In this document: positions 62,294 through 64,000 of the stretch, in pieces
How positions within the stretch are numbered: position 1 is the first letter of the stretch
How the letters are laid out: each line of letters starts with the position of its first letter
NCBI RefSeq assembly: GCF_007827275.1
Contig: NZ_VISE01000001.1
Location: 1,612,001-1,676,000, forward strand
Source: Gillisia sp. Hel_I_86
GTDB lineage: Bacteria; Bacteroidota; Bacteroidia; Flavobacteriales; Flavobacteriaceae
Reading direction: 5' to 3'
DNA: 64,000 bases
Translations under genes and position numbers: made by a program
Notes under the pieces: model-generated
What the model saw: the letters and a program-made list of their open reading frames with translations, nothing else
The model's database searches: none
Told to the model about the DNA's origin: nothing

Positions 62294-62718
62294 GTATAGC
62301 GGTGTTTACTCCGAAATATGTTATTTTGTTGTCTGCCTTTTTTTGTTTTCTTCTTTCTAAATCTCAAATCGATTTTTCACGTCTGAGTAAGAATCAGTTT
62401 GAATTCTTTTGTTCTTTATCATTTTGTCATTTTCACGCCCGAGTAAGAAATTCAGCGCACTGCTTTAAAATCATAAATTTTTAGTTCTTCATTTCAACTC
62501 AAATTCCCTTCCTTTTCGTAAGGATTTGCGCACTGATTTTCAGGGCATTCAATTTTCACATTTTTCATCATTTAAACTTTTCCATAAACCTTGCGTTTGA
62601 GTGGTTTTTATTTTTACAAAAATCTTGAAAAAGTCAGCGCAACAGTTGCGAAAGAGTGGTTTTTTTTCATTCAGATTTGCCGTGATGTTTTGCGCTTTTC
62701 ATTCTAAACACTGCTTTA
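62294..62718. other. gene-less cassette f
   Basis: Termini GTATAGCGGTGTTTA and TAAACACTGCTTTAC are inverted. Units CTGAGTAAGAATCAG and CCGAGTAAGAAATTCAGCGCACTG, the CGCAACAGTTGCG palindrome, and a right part close to cassettes a and c. No credible frame. Confidence 0.75.
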
Positions 62719-62845
62719 CAACGGTCTTGTTTAACGCAAGTGGCGTGGAGTTGGGACGCGAACTTGTCGGTTTTGTTGTTTTTTACTTGGTCTCTAAAAT
62801 AACACTTTTCACCACAATGCCCGCTATTTGCTGTTAAACGATGTT
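62719..62845. repeat. array site S30
   Basis: Common type, marker GTGGAGTTGGGACG, identical by eye to S25. Confidence 0.92.
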
Positions 62846-62858
62846 GGCAGCTGGCATT

Positions 62859-63236
62859 TTATTCTTTTCTTAAAATATAAATGTCTCCGATAGAGTTCGT
62901 CAAGGTTAACTTACTATCTTGAAATTCATAATTCCAACTTCCATCTAACACAAGATTCGGATCAAATTCAGCCGTAATAATTTGTCGTTTATTATCAAAA
63001 ATTAGCGATTTATTTAGAACTGAAAATTCTCCAAAATAAATAGCTGGAAAATTAATTCTATCACTTTCTCCTGAAAATTTGTTTTTGTTCAAATCAAGTT
63101 GGACGTTTGTTATCAACTCATCTCTTTCAAAAGTTCCAACATACTTACCATCAATATTTAATTCGGAATTGTTTTCTTTACTACAAGCAAATGCTATAAT
63201 TAAAACTCCGAAGCAGATTAAAAACTTTAGTTTCAT
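62859..63236 (-). CDS. small lipoprotein (cassette copy 2)
   Basis: Identical to 58497-58874. The whole unit 62719-63410, including the left site, matches 58357-59048; only the right neighbour differs. Confidence 0.8.
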   Translation of the reverse strand: MKLKFLICFGVLIIAFACSKENNSELNIDGKYVGTFERDELITNVQLDLNKNKFSGESDRINFPAIYFGEFSVLNKSLIFDNKRQIITAEFDPNLVLDGSWNYEFQDSKLTLTNSIGDIYILRKE

Positions 63237-63277
63237 AATTATCTTTTTTAATTTTTTTTATAAACTCTATAAACAGA

Positions 63278-63373
63278 TTAATCATCACTTCCAACTAAAA
63301 TCAAATTTTCCTCATTTAGAAAATATATTTTCCAATCGACTTCTAAGTTAATACAATTGAACTTTGATTCCAA
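63278..63373 (-). CDS. possible small protein, copy 2 (doubtful)
   Basis: Same sequence as 58916-59011, with the same lack of a convincing start. Confidence 0.3.
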   Translation of the reverse strand: MESKFNCINLEVDWKIYFLNEENLILVGSDD

Positions 63374-63410
63374 AGTATCTTCTTTATTCGATTTTTTCTT
63401 TGCTTGCTGC

Positions 63411-63537
63411 CAACGGTCTTGGTTAAGGCAAGTAGCGTGGAGTAGGGACGCAAACTTGTCGGCTTTGTTGTTTTTTTCTTGATGTCTAAAATAACACTTT
63501 TTACCAGAATGCCCGCTATTTGCGCTTAACCGATGTT
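63411..63537. repeat. array site S31 (fourth arm type)
   Basis: Common interior but arms GGTTAAG / CTTAACC. Intact example of the arm type whose halves are found separately in S5 and S6, and the empty-site reference for the IS110 insertion at 26118. Confidence 0.9.
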
Positions 63538-63554
63538 GCCTCCAGTATTAAATC

Positions 63555-64000
63555 CTAAAGTTTGTTCTTTTTGCGAAAATCTTGATATAATTTTTCGGTA
63601 GTAATTGTTTTTCTATAACCCTTTTTAGTAAGTCCTGATAATAATTTTTTATCGCCAGTCCATAAATCAGCTTTTAAGTATTCAGAGAAAGCTACAAATA
63701 AGGTGTCATCAACATCAATATCTTTACAAAGTTCAGTCGCTTTATTGAAATTTTCAATTGGTAAGATTGAATGATTAAGAATTATAATATTTCTTAATAT
63801 CAATTCGTAAACCTCGAAAAAGTCATCGTTATTTAGCTTTGCTATTTTCTTTATTTTCTCCTGATGTTCAAGGATTTCAGTCCGCACATACTTTGGTGCA
63901 TAAAAATCATAATTCTTTTTTCCATTAATCAATATTTGCCCGATTCGGCTATTAATATTCAATAATGTGCTAAAAATTATATTAGAGTCAACGATTATTT
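63555..64000 (-). CDS. PIN-domain protein, 5' end beyond the window
   Basis: The frame is open to base 64000. The sequence reads IIVDSNIIFSTLLNINSRIGQILING...YVRTEILEHQEKI...CKDIDVDDTLFVAFSEYLKADLWTGDKKLLSGL, with the three acidic positions of a PIN nuclease (VDSN, DVDDTLF, TGDKKL). The putative start at TTG 63962 is only internal. Probably the toxin of a toxin-antitoxin pair whose antitoxin lies to the right of the window; stop is 18 bases from S31. Confidence 0.85.
   Translation of the reverse strand, partial: IIVDSNIIFSTLLNINSRIGQILINGKKNYDFYAPKYVRTEILEHQEKIKKIAKLNNDDFFEVYELILRNIIILNHSILPIENFNKATELCKDIDVDDTLFVAFSEYLKADLWTGDKKLLSGLTKKGYRKTITTEKLYQDFRKKNKL

Noticed and set aside
21427-63537. 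CRISPR array
   Set aside because: Repeats are ~127 bp imperfect palindromes separated by 0.4-2 kb gene-bearing segments of variable length; no cas genes and no short regular spacers.

Overview
The window looks like a chromosome segment of a marine-type flavobacterium (Bacteroidota, Flavobacteriaceae-like). It is AT-rich. Small genes have upstream TAnnTTTG boxes, the Bacteroidota -7 promoter element. The housekeeping genes have flavobacterial character: an 'OMP_b-brl'-type outer-membrane barrel with a CarboxypepD_reg domain, DusB, an FtsX/LolE permease, RbfA and methylmalonyl-CoA epimerase. No species can be named from the sequence alone.

Layout. Positions 1-6222 form a peptidoglycan (MurNAc/GlcNAc) recycling cluster: murQ (partial), anmK (with a frameshift), a NagX-like membrane acetyltransferase and a two-domain GH3 glycosidase/serine hydrolase. 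Positions 6322-11986 hold an outer-membrane protein, dusB, an ABC permease with rbfA (opposite strand), and mce. A CAU tRNA with a terminator (12148-12267) marks the end of core sequence.

From about 12.5 kb to the right edge (over 51 kb) the window is an integron-like cassette array. I count 31 recombination-site-like repeats (named S1-S31), mostly about 127 bp. Each is an imperfect palindrome running from CAACGGTCT, through complementary outer arms (usually GTTTAAC...GTTAAAC), to GATGTT. The segments between them are the cassettes. Almost every cassette gene is on the minus strand with its stop codon next to a repeat, which is the gene-then-attC geometry of integron cassettes. Each cassette also has its own terminal inverted repeat of about 10-18 bp, so in a circular cassette the site would be flanked by a longer stem. 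Five cassettes occur twice. In four of the five pairs the duplicated unit is the left repeat plus the body, ending at AACGGTCT, which locates the recombination boundary. No integron integrase is in the window; the only tyrosine recombinase belongs to an IS91-type element.

Cassette cargo: toxin-antitoxin pairs (two HigBA-like, DUF3368/UPF0175, VapBC twice, RelE/ParE type, and a PIN gene at the edge), two serine hydrolases (one with a MarR regulator), an ECF sigma factor with a membrane partner, a Nudix hydrolase with a 39-residue membrane peptide, several lipoproteins or secreted proteins, and nine gene-less cassettes that share T-rich degenerate repeats and a conserved palindrome.

Mobile elements home to the repeats. 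Four nearly identical group II introns sit exactly 10 nt past a site. Three IS1182-family copies sit at the same ACGG of the site border. Two IS1111-type IS110 elements sit at the same internal position, and a third IS110 element sits in the right arm of a site. Attraction of IIC introns and IS1111 elements is established behaviour for integron attC sites. The covarying arms (including GATATAC and CTTAACC, which break the GTTRRRY rule) and the outer crossover point do not fit the textbook attC.
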